Shown in pieces: positions 55,605-64,000 of a stretch of DNA of 64,000 nucleotides. The notes beneath the pieces were generated by a model. It worked only from the letters and a program-made list of their open reading frames with translations. It was not told the origin of the DNA and did not search any database. This stretch comes from Rachicladosporium sp. CCFEE 5018 (taxonomy: Eukaryota > Ascomycota > Dothideomycetes > Cladosporiales > Cladosporiaceae). The position numbers were made by a program, and so were the translations under genes. The stretch's first letter is position 1, and each line of letters opens with the position of its first letter. The stretch spans positions 124,001 through 188,000 of the forward strand of contig KZ111159.1 of the NCBI GenBank assembly GCA_002077045.2. The letters run 5' to 3'.

Positions 55605-56963
55605 CTACCCTATGCCATGCCCGACAAATACGTGCTGCTCTTCGGTCTTCGCAGCCCCGAATAGCTTCCGCCCTCCCGGTGTGAGCTTGTCTGGATGACC
55701 GGCAAAACCCGAAGCCACGGGATCCGCCAAGAAGATCGCAAGCAATTTGTCTGCCGTCTCGGCAAGTATGGCTGCGTATTGCGACAGTGGTGTCTCAGAC
55801 ATGTGAGCGCGAAACGCGCAGCAGACGCCCTTATAAGTCTGATGGTAGACAAGCTTGTACTCGTTATTCTGCGTCGTATCAGCGCCTTGATGGTCTTGCG
55901 TATCAGACTTGGACCTTCGGTCAGCCCTGGCCTGCTCCCAGCCATATGCGCGCATGCATGTCATCACGGTACGCTGCACCAGGACCTTGTTTTGCTCGTG
56001 TATCACAGAGAAGGCCGAGTCCACACTCGGCGAGGGCAGTGCAGAGACGCTTTCGACTCTCGACAACGTCGATCGTCGCTTGCCATCGACAGCTGTTGGA
56101 GGTCGCGAATCGATCACGCTGGGCGAGCGAGAAAGTGGCCTTGTCTGGAGAGGTACTAGTATCTGCCCGCCACTACTTTCGCGCCGATGTCCGATTGACG
56201 CAGCTGCCGAGACAGCCTGGCCGCCTTTGCGCCGCGCAGCCCTTCGCCGTTCATTTGCTTCGTCGAATGCATCGTTGGCAGTACGACGTTTCTTCGTAGG
56301 CGGCTCGTGGACGACTTCTGTGCTATCATCGATTGCCGAAGTTAGGAAGATCGCGGACTGGACTTCTGCGCCCGGGTCGGCGGTGGACGATGATGGCGGT
56401 GTTGGCAGGTCCGATGGGTGGAGGAGATCTGACGAGATAGCTTGTGCTGTGACTGCCAGTGTGAGATCCGGTCGCACACCTTGGGCGTCTGGTAGTGGGG
56501 GGGCGGAATGGGCAGATAGGGTCTGCGCCGTTGATATATCACGTGTAGCAATGAACAGAAGCTCCGTGATTCTTGGCGCAGGGTGTGAAAGTGCTGTAGA
56601 GTGCTCCACTGCTACCAGTATACCCAAGCTCGATCCGTGCCTCCTTGTGTTCCACCATTGATCATCCCCACCCGATGCGAGAACGTTGGTGAAGAAAGAC
56701 TCCACAGCCGCGCATCTGGTGCTGACATCGTATCTGGCGCCAGTGAAGATATGGAGCGGGATGTGGTCGACATCGACTATGGAAAGATACCGTAGTGTGC
56801 ATGATTCGAGATGCAATGATAGCTCATGCTGGTGAGGCTGGCTAAGGATGATGTCTGGTAGGCTAAGTCAGCAATGTACCTCAATGGAGCCAAAGTCGAA
56901 TAGTGTCTTACCACTGTCACTATTACCATCAGGAAGCTGTAAAACATGTCTCGTAGTGGCCAT
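55605..56963 (-). CDS. SLD7: Sld7-like DNA replication initiation protein
   Basis: Sld7 binds Sld3 and helps load Cdc45 at origins. Exons 56963-56912 and 56854-55605 (minus) join in phase 1 across a 57-nt intron (donor GTAAGA, branch GCTGAC, acceptor CTACCAG), giving 433 residues. The N-terminal third is a beta-rich domain (MATTRHVLQLPDGN, LHLESCTLRYLSIVDVDHIP). The middle is disordered with a basic nuclear signal (PPTKKRRTAND, NERRRAARRKGG). The C-terminal 100 residues match the Sld7 C-terminal helical domain (NKVLVQRTVMTCMRAYGWEQ, NEYKLVYHQTYKGVCCAFRA, YAAILAETADKLLAIFL). The second exon alone begins at a non-ATG codon, so exon 1 is needed. Confidence 0.82.
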
Positions 56964-57064
56964 AATTATTAGCACATGGTGTCCTCGACATTTGCAAACG
57001 CGTGGAGTACGCGACTTGAAAGCAAACGGACACACTTTCCTCCGGCAGAGCCTTGGCAGACACT

Positions 57065-57523
57065 TCACAAGCACTCCAATACCAGCCCGATGACCTCCTC
57101 AAAAGCCGGCCTGCCCATCGTACTGACGCCCTTGAGCCCCAAGCCAACCACAAGCATGCGCTCCTCGCCAGGCCGTTGCATTAAGATCGCACTGCCGATG
57201 GTCGTAGCCAGAGTCTGACCGAAGACTTCTTCGTCTCGCTTCGTGCCTCCGAGCACGGTAGTAGCTGTGAGGTGCGTCATGGGTAGCAAGTCGTTCTCCG
57301 TATCATGGCTCGGGAAATGGCCTGGGTTCATCGGATCTGTAGCATTGGCTGCAAGTGGGACGTGAACCCAGTGCGCTGGTGGCGCGGAGAGTGAGGTGAT
57401 CGTGAGCAGGATCTTGTCCGAGAATGAAATGAGGCCGACATTGGTGTGTAGTCCGTCGACGATGCCGGAGGCTGTTTTCGATGCGGCTGGAAAGGGCGAG
57501 GGATCGGTGTTGGGGGCTGCCAT
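57065..57523 (-). CDS. PAC3: proteasome assembly chaperone 3-like protein
   Basis: PAC3 proteins guide alpha-ring assembly of the 20S proteasome. The first ATG (57523) gives 152 residues; a longer open frame to 57658 begins with GTG and is ignored. Pattern: GIVDGLHTNVGLISFSDKI, ILLTITS, AHWVHVPL, TATTVLGGTKRDEEVFGQTL, TIGSAILMQ and MLVVGLGLKG, consistent with the single beta-rich PAC3 fold. Start region MAAPNTDPSPFP. It shares a 326-bp divergent promoter with the DHR1 helicase. Confidence 0.8.
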   Translation of the reverse strand: MAAPNTDPSPFPAASKTASGIVDGLHTNVGLISFSDKILLTITSLSAPPAHWVHVPLAANATDPMNPGHFPSHDTENDLLPMTHLTATTVLGGTKRDEEVFGQTLATTIGSAILMQRPGEERMLVVGLGLKGVSTMGRPAFEEVIGLVLECL

Positions 57524-57849
57524 GGCTAGGCTGCGTGACGAAGGCGGGCGTTCAGAGGACTTTGCTTGCTCGATGTTGAAGATGCTTGGCGCTGGCTTCC
57601 ACGGTAGAGTCTTAGCTGTCTCTCCATAAGACCGATTGACGGCTTTTGGTGCTATCACGGTGCCTGGTGAAATGAGACGACTAAGTGCACGGCATCGAGA
57701 GAGGCGCTGACTAAGATCGACCAGATTTCCGGCGCAACTTGAGTTTTGCGGGGTGCAGCACTAGCGGACTGGCCATTTTCGTCATAATCGCCAAAGGTTT
57801 AGAGGTTTGCGACATTTTCTGTGGTGAGGTCGTTCGATTCCGGTGCACA
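57524..57849. promoter_or_regulatory. bidirectional promoter region PAC3/DHR1
   Basis: This 326-bp stretch lies between divergent starts of a proteasome chaperone and a ribosome-biogenesis helicase. A GTTCGATTCC motif at 57834-57843 resembles a tRNA B box but has no tRNA around it. Confidence 0.5.
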
Positions 57850-60800
57850 ATGCCACCTAAGTTCGTGCCGCGCGAGCGGAAGCATCGACGACTCGCGAAG
57901 TTGAAGGAGACTTCGAAGAAAGCACCGCCAACGCAGTCAAATGAGGAAGTGATTGTACCTGTATCGAAATCAGAGCAGGAAGAACGACGACAACAGATAA
58001 GAGACGAGCTGCGTGCACACCAACCAGACGCCAAGATAAGTGGGAAGAAGAGGAAGCGACTTGATCACTACGTCGATACAAAGCTTCGTAAGGAGGAGAA
58101 TCTCGAATTGATCAAAAAGCTTGCCTCTCACCAAATCGATACGAGTCTCCTGCAGTCGTCTAAGAAGCTTGGGAGGGTGAATGATACTAGGAGAGAGGTC
58201 ATCGAGAGAGCCCTCAAGGAGAGGCAAGCTGGAATCGACGTACGCGGTGATCAAGATGAGGTGCTGTATGAGCGACGAGGGGCTGTGGAAGCTCCTGCGC
58301 ATGTACCCATAGCTGTTTCTGCGGGAATAAACAACGACACTACCGCGGAGAGCTTCGGTAGCGGTCTCAAGCGCCCCTTGGACGTCGGAGAAGACGGGAA
58401 ACCCGTACTGCCGTCAAGGAAGCGAAGGAAGCGCGAGAAGAAGGCACGTAGCGTCCAGGAGCCAACGCCTATGTCAGACGAGGGATCCGAGGGCTCCGAG
58501 GGCACAGATGAGGAGGCTATGGACTCGGAAAGCGATCAGGACGAATGGAACGGTTTCAGCGACGACAACATGGGAGAGCACAGCACAGAAGAATCCCGCG
58601 AGAATACAGCCTCGGGCAGCGAGGACGACAGCGCGACCTCGAATTCTGCGGAGGAATCTACAGAAGATGAGGACGATGATGAGAACAGCGAGATTGGCGC
58701 TGTCGACAAGCCTGCACGAGCCTCTGCATTCAAGATGTGGGCTGCTGCTCGACGCAATGAGGCGATCGGCTTCGAGCCGTCCATCGCACCGACGAGCGAT
58801 CCTGCTGTAATAGCAGCCTTCAAGCCACGAGTGTCTTCTCCAGATCCTGCTCAACCTGCTGCAACCACTACAGCCACGACGGCACGTCCTGAAAAGGCTA
58901 TCACGATCAATCGCGTCCCGGACATTCAAGCCGCTAGACTCGAGTTACCGGTTGTCCAAGAAGAGCAGAAGATCATGGAAGCGATCCATAACAATCCGAT
59001 TACGATAATCTGTGGCGAGACGGGATCGGGTAAGACGACCCAGGTGCCTCAGATGATGTACGAAGCTGGCTACGGCACAGCGATTGGGAAGCCTCGAGCG
59101 ACGTCTGAAAAGTCAGCGGCATCTTTCAGTAGAGGAATGATTGGCATCACCCAGCCGCGCCGTGTAGCTGCGGTCTCCGTAGCCCAGCGTGTCAAGACCG
59201 AAATGGGGAGCGAGTTCAGCAGACAGATCGCTCATCAAGTCCGCTACGACAGCGCCGTGACTAGCGATACTGCGATGAAGTTCATGACAGACGGAATCTT
59301 GCTCCGCGAAATCAGTCAGGACTTCGTCCTCAGTAAGTACTCCGCGATCGTTATCGACGAAGCGCACGAGAGATCAGTCAACACGGATATTCTCATCGGC
59401 ATGCTGTCTCGCATTGTTCCGTTGCGGGCGCAGCTTGCAGGAGAGCAACCCACTCGATACTCGCCGTTGAAATTGGTGATCATGTCCGCTACGTTGCGGG
59501 TGTCAGATTTCATCCAGAACGATCGGCTCTTCATGGGTGTAGTGCCGCCAATTGTGGAAGCAGAGGGTCGCCAACATCCGGTCACAGTCCACTTTAGTAG
59601 GACCACGGAGAGAGACTTCGTGTCTGAAATGGTCCGGAAGTTGGAGAGGGCGCATCGCAAGCTTCCGCACGGTGGGATGTTGGTTTTCCTTACTGGACAG
59701 CAGGAAATACAGGATGTTGCTGCAAGGTTAAATCAGGTGCTTGGAGGTAACGCGAGCTATAGTCGACCCACGACGAACGGTCGCGACTCATCGTTCGGCT
59801 TCGGAGCAGATGACTACGATGATGCAATAATCCGCAAGCGAGGAGATACATTGGAGGGGGAAGACGAGGCTGGCTCCGATGTCGAAATCAACGGCACAGA
59901 TAGCGATGCCGAGGACATCGATTTCGATGTGCCTCCAGACCCGGCCTTCATGCCCAAAAAGACTCAAGGCCTTCTCAAACCGCACATACTGCCACTTTAC
60001 GCGGCTCTCCCGACCTCACAGCAGATGCGCGTGTTCCAAGATCCGCCTGAAGGACATCGACTCATAGTGCTTGCTACGAATGTCGCCGAGACCTCGCTGA
60101 CCATTTCTGACATCCGCTACGTGTTCGACTGTGGCCGCAGCAAAGAGAAGGTGTATGACACCTCGGCTGGTCCTGGCATCCAGACATTCGAGATAGATTG
60201 GATCTCCAAGGCTAGCGCTGCGCAACGAACAGGTCGTGCTGGACGTACTGGACCAGGGCATTGCTACAGGCTGTATAGTAGTGCGGTGTTCGAGGAATTC
60301 TTCGCTGAGCACGCGGTCCCTGAGATCTTGCGGACGCCGTTGGAGAACGTGGTTTTGCAGCTGAAGAGCATGGAGATCGAGAACGTGGTGAACTTTCCCT
60401 TTCCTACACCGCCGGAGAGGAAGCAACTGGAGGTTGCTGAGACGCTTTTGCGGAATCTGGGCGCGATACACGAGGGCAATGGGAAGATCACCCCTCTTGG
60501 CAGACAACTGCTGGCATTCCCTGTCAGTCCAAGGTTCGGGAAGATCTTGTTACTCGCTCAAGCCAACGAGGTAGTCACACCGGCTGTTGCCACAGTGGCT
60601 GCGCTCGCTGTAGGCGATCTGAGTATGCCCGAAGTCCAAGCTGGCGCAGCTTCTGCGCGCCTAGGGCCTGCAGCGGATGATGAGAGCGACGACTACGATG
60701 GCAATCAGCGACGCCGCGTCGAGAGAGAGGGCCACACGGCAGCTGAGATACTACATCAGAAGTATACCCGCGCCCAAGCGAAGCTGTCTCAATGGGATAA

Positions 60801-61614
60801 TAGCAGTGACGCCGTCAAGATGCTCGCCACAGTCGCCGTGCACGCCGATGCGATGTTGAAGAAGAACAGCCCACAGATCTGCAAGGACTTCTATCTGCAT
60901 GAAAAGCCGCTGCAAGAGGCCCAACAATTGCGCCAACAGCTGCATAATATCATCGCTTCTCAGCTTGCAGCTGGCGTTGACAATGCTAACATAAGTGACC
61001 TCCGATACGACCCGTCCATACCAATTCCCTCGGAGAAACGACGGAAGATGCTCAATCAGGTCGTCGCAGCTGGTTTCATCGATCAAATCGCTATTCGAGC
61101 CGACCTACTACCCTCAACTGGTACTGGTCATCGAGCAAATCGAGCCAATCAAGTCCCCTACCGAACGCTCATACCCTCAGTGAAGGAGGACGATGTCGAT
61201 CGCGCTCTCTCACAAGACGATCAAGACTTCCAACGCTCAGTTTATGTGCACTCTGCATCAGTTTTAGCCAAGCTGAGCGCCACGGAGATGCCACCTTATA
61301 TCGTCTATTCGCACATGTCACGTGCATCGCCGAAGATCGTTGATGAGGATAAACAACTACGGACTAGGATACATCCGATTTGTGTGGTCTCAGCCAAGCA
61401 GATCGCTTCTCTCGCGGAAGGCACACCGTTACTGCAGTATGGTAAGCCGATTCAGAAGATTGAGGAATTGGATGGAGGACGTAGGAGATGCTGGGTCGGA
61501 ATTGAAGTCAGTGCTACGCGAGGTGGCATCGGCTGGCCTCTAGGGACATGGAGGGTTGAACAGGTCAGAGGGAGGATGGGCGATTGGATTGTTGAGAAGG
61601 TGCTACAGCGTTGA
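57850..61614 (+). CDS. DHR1: DEAH-box RNA helicase Dhr1/Ecm16 (DHX37)
   Basis: Dhr1 releases U3 snoRNA from pre-ribosomes during small-subunit maturation in the nucleolus. The ATG at 57850 (MPPKFVPRERKHRRLAKLKE) gives 1254 intronless residues, close to yeast Ecm16. An upstream open frame without ATG is ignored. Helicase motifs: GETGSGKT (about 388), TQPRRVAAVSVAQRV, IDEAHERS (about 503), MSATL (about 544), TNVAETSLTI (about 743) and QRTGRAGR (about 795), then HA2 and OB-fold regions (LKSMEIENVVNFPF, LGRQLLAFPVSPRFGK, MPPYIVYSHM). The N-terminus is basic (KRKRLDHYVDTKL) and the middle has a long acidic Ser/Glu/Asp region (residues about 240-305), as in other Dhr1 proteins. An acidic insert interrupts the second RecA domain. 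Confidence 0.95.
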   Translation: MPPKFVPRERKHRRLAKLKETSKKAPPTQSNEEVIVPVSKSEQEERRQQIRDELRAHQPDAKISGKKRKRLDHYVDTKLRKEENLELIKKLASHQIDTSLLQSSKKLGRVNDTRREVIERALKERQAGIDVRGDQDEVLYERRGAVEAPAHVPIAVSAGINNDTTAESFGSGLKRPLDVGEDGKPVLPSRKRRKREKKARSVQEPTPMSDEGSEGSEGTDEEAMDSESDQDEWNGFSDDNMGEHSTEESRENTASGSEDDSATSNSAEESTEDEDDDENSEIGAVDKPARASAFKMWAAARRNEAIGFEPSIAPTSDPAVIAAFKPRVSSPDPAQPAATTTATTARPEKAITINRVPDIQAARLELPVVQEEQKIMEAIHNNPITIICGETGSGKTTQVPQMMYEAGYGTAIGKPRATSEKSAASFSRGMIGITQPRRVAAVSVAQRVKTEMGSEFSRQIAHQVRYDSAVTSDTAMKFMTDGILLREISQDFVLSKYSAIVIDEAHERSVNTDILIGMLSRIVPLRAQLAGEQPTRYSPLKLVIMSATLRVSDFIQNDRLFMGVVPPIVEAEGRQHPVTVHFSRTTERDFVSEMVRKLERAHRKLPHGGMLVFLTGQQEIQDVAARLNQVLGGNASYSRPTTNGRDSSFGFGADDYDDAIIRKRGDTLEGEDEAGSDVEINGTDSDAEDIDFDVPPDPAFMPKKTQGLLKPHILPLYAALPTSQQMRVFQDPPEGHRLIVLATNVAETSLTISDIRYVFDCGRSKEKVYDTSAGPGIQTFEIDWISKASAAQRTGRAGRTGPGHCYRLYSSAVFEEFFAEHAVPEILRTPLENVVLQLKSMEIENVVNFPFPTPPERKQLEVAETLLRNLGAIHEGNGKITPLGRQLLAFPVSPRFGKILLLAQANEVVTPAVATVAALAVGDLSMPEVQAGAASARLGPAADDESDDYDGNQRRRVEREGHTAAEILHQKYTRAQAKLSQWDNSSDAVKMLATVAVHADAMLKKNSPQICKDFYLHEKPLQEAQQLRQQLHNIIASQLAAGVDNANISDLRYDPSIPIPSEKRRKMLNQVVAAGFIDQIAIRADLLPSTGTGHRANRANQVPYRTLIPSVKEDDVDRALSQDDQDFQRSVYVHSASVLAKLSATEMPPYIVYSHMSRASPKIVDEDKQLRTRIHPICVVSAKQIASLAEGTPLLQYGKPIQKIEELDGGRRRCWVGIEVSATRGGIGWPLGTWRVEQVRGRMGDWIVEKVLQR

Positions 61615-62640
61615 TAAGCTGCACCGGACGAGGAATCAGAGCGTTGGTAGGCCTCGGAGAGGCGGTAGGTACGATGACAGTCAAGCACCTGACCTCGTGA
61701 GTCAACGTAGCCTCTCACAGATCAAAACTTACATCTGTGCTGCTATACTCACGGCTGCGAAAGCGAAGATATGACCCCGAGTGTCATTGAGAGCACACGA
61801 AGTCTTTACGACCTCCAAAACAGATCTCGGCGTCAGCTGAGACACGTCTCACTCAGAGCGCAATTGGAGACATGAACGATGCGCCCACAGCACTGCCATG
61901 AACATGGCGATGATGTCAGAACTCCTCGCCCACGTTGCCACTGCTCGCCGGGGTCCAAGCAGGACTGGCTGGTAGAAGCAAATCGATGGCAACCCAGCTT
62001 GTCCAGGTTCACGAACACGGGCTCCGGAAAGCCTACTCAGGTCTGTCAGATGATGCACGAGACAGGGCGGAGAACGACCTGCACGAAGCAGACAGCCCAA
62101 CTCGCCACAGACATCTCTGATCGTCCTCCAGCGTCGTCTGGAAGCCCGCCCGCCAGACTGTAAGATACGAGCGCAGCTTTCAAGACCGGACGTCGGTCAC
62201 TCAGGTCGTGGCCATGGCAGTACTTGCGCGTACAGCTTCCAGCCACGTGATTTAGCTAAGTGAAGAAGCTTAAGCTATGTCCGACGTATATCCGACAGCA
62301 CATATGGCGTGATCGAGGATGCATGGACTACACTCTAGCAACATCCGCAGCTGCGATTGCGTGACTAGATACGCTACAATTCGACCTTTTGACCCTAGTC
62401 GTGGCCGCTTGTCATCGTCTTCGGCATTGGAGGCCGACCTTACTGGCAGCATAAGTCGTGCTCCCACTGGGCAACGGGGTGTCGGCCTTGTGGCAATCAT
62501 GTAAGCGATGGGTCTGGAACTTTCTTCTTGTACCTGTTGTTCTTCTCTGGTAGTTGCATTGATAGTATCCTCGAGTTGGTGCATGATTTCTTGCTTGCGT
62601 CGTTTCAGTTCTTATTGTCGATTTCGTACTTCTTGTCATC
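61615..62640. other. tandem intergenic region
   Basis: About 1.03 kb between DHR1 and the flavin monooxygenase gene. Frames of 60-104 codons on both strands show no motifs or splice partners. No tRNA or repeat is seen. Confidence 0.5.
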
Positions 62641-64000
62641 ATGGCGGGTGAACAGGTCCTAAATGTCAAGACGGTGGGAGTAATTGGCGCAGGCGTCAGC
62701 GGCATCTCTTCAGCTATACATTTGAGAAGAGAAGGTCTTGATGTGACCGTCTTTGAACGGAGCGGTCACGTCGGAGGTGTCTGGTAGGGTCAACATGTGA
62801 CCTGCGATCCGTAAGTAAAGTCATTGACATAATGGCCAGGTACTTCGACGAGCGATCCGCCAAAGACGCCGCCTATCCGTCCACAAAGCCGTCCGTGGGT
62901 GACTCGTCAGATTACGAGAGCAGTCTCGCTAGTCGACGAGACAAGCGACGAGACTCGCCAGTAGAGGGCAGCGACCTGGACTACGATGAAGCGTCGATAG
63001 CCTTCGCTCCGCCGGGACCTTGCTACGATGGTCTACGGAACAATGTCTCAACTCATGAGATGGAGATGTCGACGCATTTGTTCAAATCCGGGACGGAGGA
63101 ATACGTCATTCAGCGAGAATTGGCAGACTACCTGCAGGATGCTGCCAATGTAACTAATGCTCATACTGATATCCAACTGAACACTCGGGTCGAAGGCGTA
63201 CGGAAGATCGACGGCCAGTGGCAGGTGGAAACGACCACGCTTTCGAAGACGGACTCAGGCCCACAATACACTCCAAGGACCTACCAATTTGATGCCGTCG
63301 TTGCGGCGAACGGCAACTATCACGCAATGAACATTCCCGACATCCCGGGTCTCAAGGAATGGAAGCAGACTTACCCAGAACGGGTCATGCATTCGAAGCT
63401 ATACCGGCGACCCCAGAAGTATCGAGATCAGAACGTCCTCGTTGTCGGCGCAAGCGTCAGCTCCACAGATATTGTACGTGAACTAGGCAGCATGGCGAAG
63501 GCGACATACCAGTCCTCTCGAGGTGGCGCCTACGATCTGCCTACGACCTTGCTGCCCGATAATTGCGCTCGTGTGTCCGGAATCAAGTCGTTCGATCTTC
63601 TTTCCCCAGCCTCGAGCTCCACACTATCTACCTGCATCCCCGGCAGTGTGACTCTCACAGACGGCACCGTGCTCAAGGGCATCGACTCCGTCATCCTGGC
63701 AACAGGCTACCACGTCTCGTTCCCCTTCCTCCGCTCCCTCCACGCCGACCACCTTTCCTCATCGGCCGCTGACCATAGGGTCCTCGTAACAGACGGCCAG
63801 CAGACACACAACTTGCACAAAGACATCTTCTACATCCCTGATCCGACTCTGAGCTTCATCGGCGTGCCTTATCACACCGCGACATGGACTTTCTTCGAGT
63901 TCCAAGCGATGGCGTCAGCGCAGGTACTAGCCGGGAAGGTAGCACTTCCGAGCGAGGCGGGGATGCGAGAGGAGTACGGGCGGCGGCTGACGACGAAGGG
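62641..64000 (+). CDS. flavin-containing monooxygenase, 3' end beyond the window
   Basis: FMO-type enzymes use FAD and NADPH to oxygenate N-, S- or ketone substrates. Exon 1 is 62641-62783 and exon 2 runs from 62840 off the right edge, joined in phase 2 (GTAGGG donor, GCCAG acceptor); about 434 residues are visible. The FAD motif is VGVIGAGVSGISSAIHLRRE, with FERSGHVGGVW completed across the intron (WYFDER). The region SYPSTKPSV-type loop reads AAYPSTKPSVGD, then APPGPCYDGLRNNV, typical of fungal FMOs. The NADPH motif is VLVVGASVSSTDIV and the linker motif ILATGYHVSFPF. The FMO-identifying HSKLYRRPQKYRDQ lies just before the NADPH loop. An Arg/Asp-rich insert (SRRDKRRDSPVEGSD) follows the first loop. 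There is no signal peptide. Substrate unknown. Confidence 0.88.

Noticed and set aside
57524..57658. N-terminal extension of the PAC3-like protein
   Set aside because: The extended frame begins with GTG; the first ATG is 57523 and conserved sequence starts after it.
57829..57845. tRNA B-box-like GTTCGATTCC
   Set aside because: No acceptor stem, D arm or matching T stem surrounds it.

Overview
This 64 kb window is nuclear DNA of a filamentous ascomycete (Pezizomycotina). The evidence is short introns of about 48-295 nt with CTGAC/CTAAC branch points, protein-coding density near one gene per 2 kb, and fungal families: a HET-S-like HeLo protein, a soluble SREBP-type bHLH factor, a secreted arylsulfotransferase-like protein and a fungal-type flavin monooxygenase. 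A dothideomycete is my best guess, but that is inference. There is one 100-N assembly gap (53075-53174). I found no rRNA, tRNA, transposon or CRISPR array.

Layout. 1-6 kb: the tail of an unknown gene, a small conserved-looking protein and a long Pumilio (PUF) RNA-binding protein. 7-20 kb: RNA polymerase III subunit RPC2, a cytochrome b2-like dehydrogenase, an RGG/SR-rich protein, splicing factor SF3B2 and the arylsulfotransferase. 21-28 kb: a seven-knuckle GIS2/CNBP protein, an F-box protein, a secreted I9-type inhibitor, a 2.1 kb gene-poor stretch and the bHLH factor. 28-41 kb: CtIP/Sae2 and PCF11 (divergent), an epoxide hydrolase, the Rab GTPase YPT1, a SUZ12-like Polycomb protein with a PHD finger, and adenylate kinase. 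42-48 kb: an unknown protein, GABA aminotransferase, the HeLo protein and a WW-domain protein. 49-57 kb: alpha-tubulin, PGA1, a double F-box-like protein, an RBR ubiquitin ligase cut by the gap, dolichyl-diphosphatase CAX4, SLD7 and a PAC3-type proteasome chaperone. 57-64 kb: DEAH helicase DHR1 and a flavin monooxygenase that runs off the end.

Most genes are unlinked housekeeping functions: transcription, splicing, 3'-end processing, DNA repair and replication, secretion, GPI and N-glycan synthesis, ribosome assembly. I see no metabolic cluster. Many neighbours are divergent pairs sharing short promoters (ctp1/PCF11, TUB1/PGA1, PAC3/DHR1) or are tightly convergent (CAX4/SLD7, 64 bp apart).

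Many gene models given here are spliced from my own reading of donor, branch-point, acceptor and reading-frame agreement, and exon coordinates are listed. The most interesting locus is the HeLo gene at 45.4-46.6 kb. It carries two amyloid-like pseudo-repeats like those of HET-s, followed by a tandemly duplicated glycine-rich exon, one copy of which has an in-frame stop.
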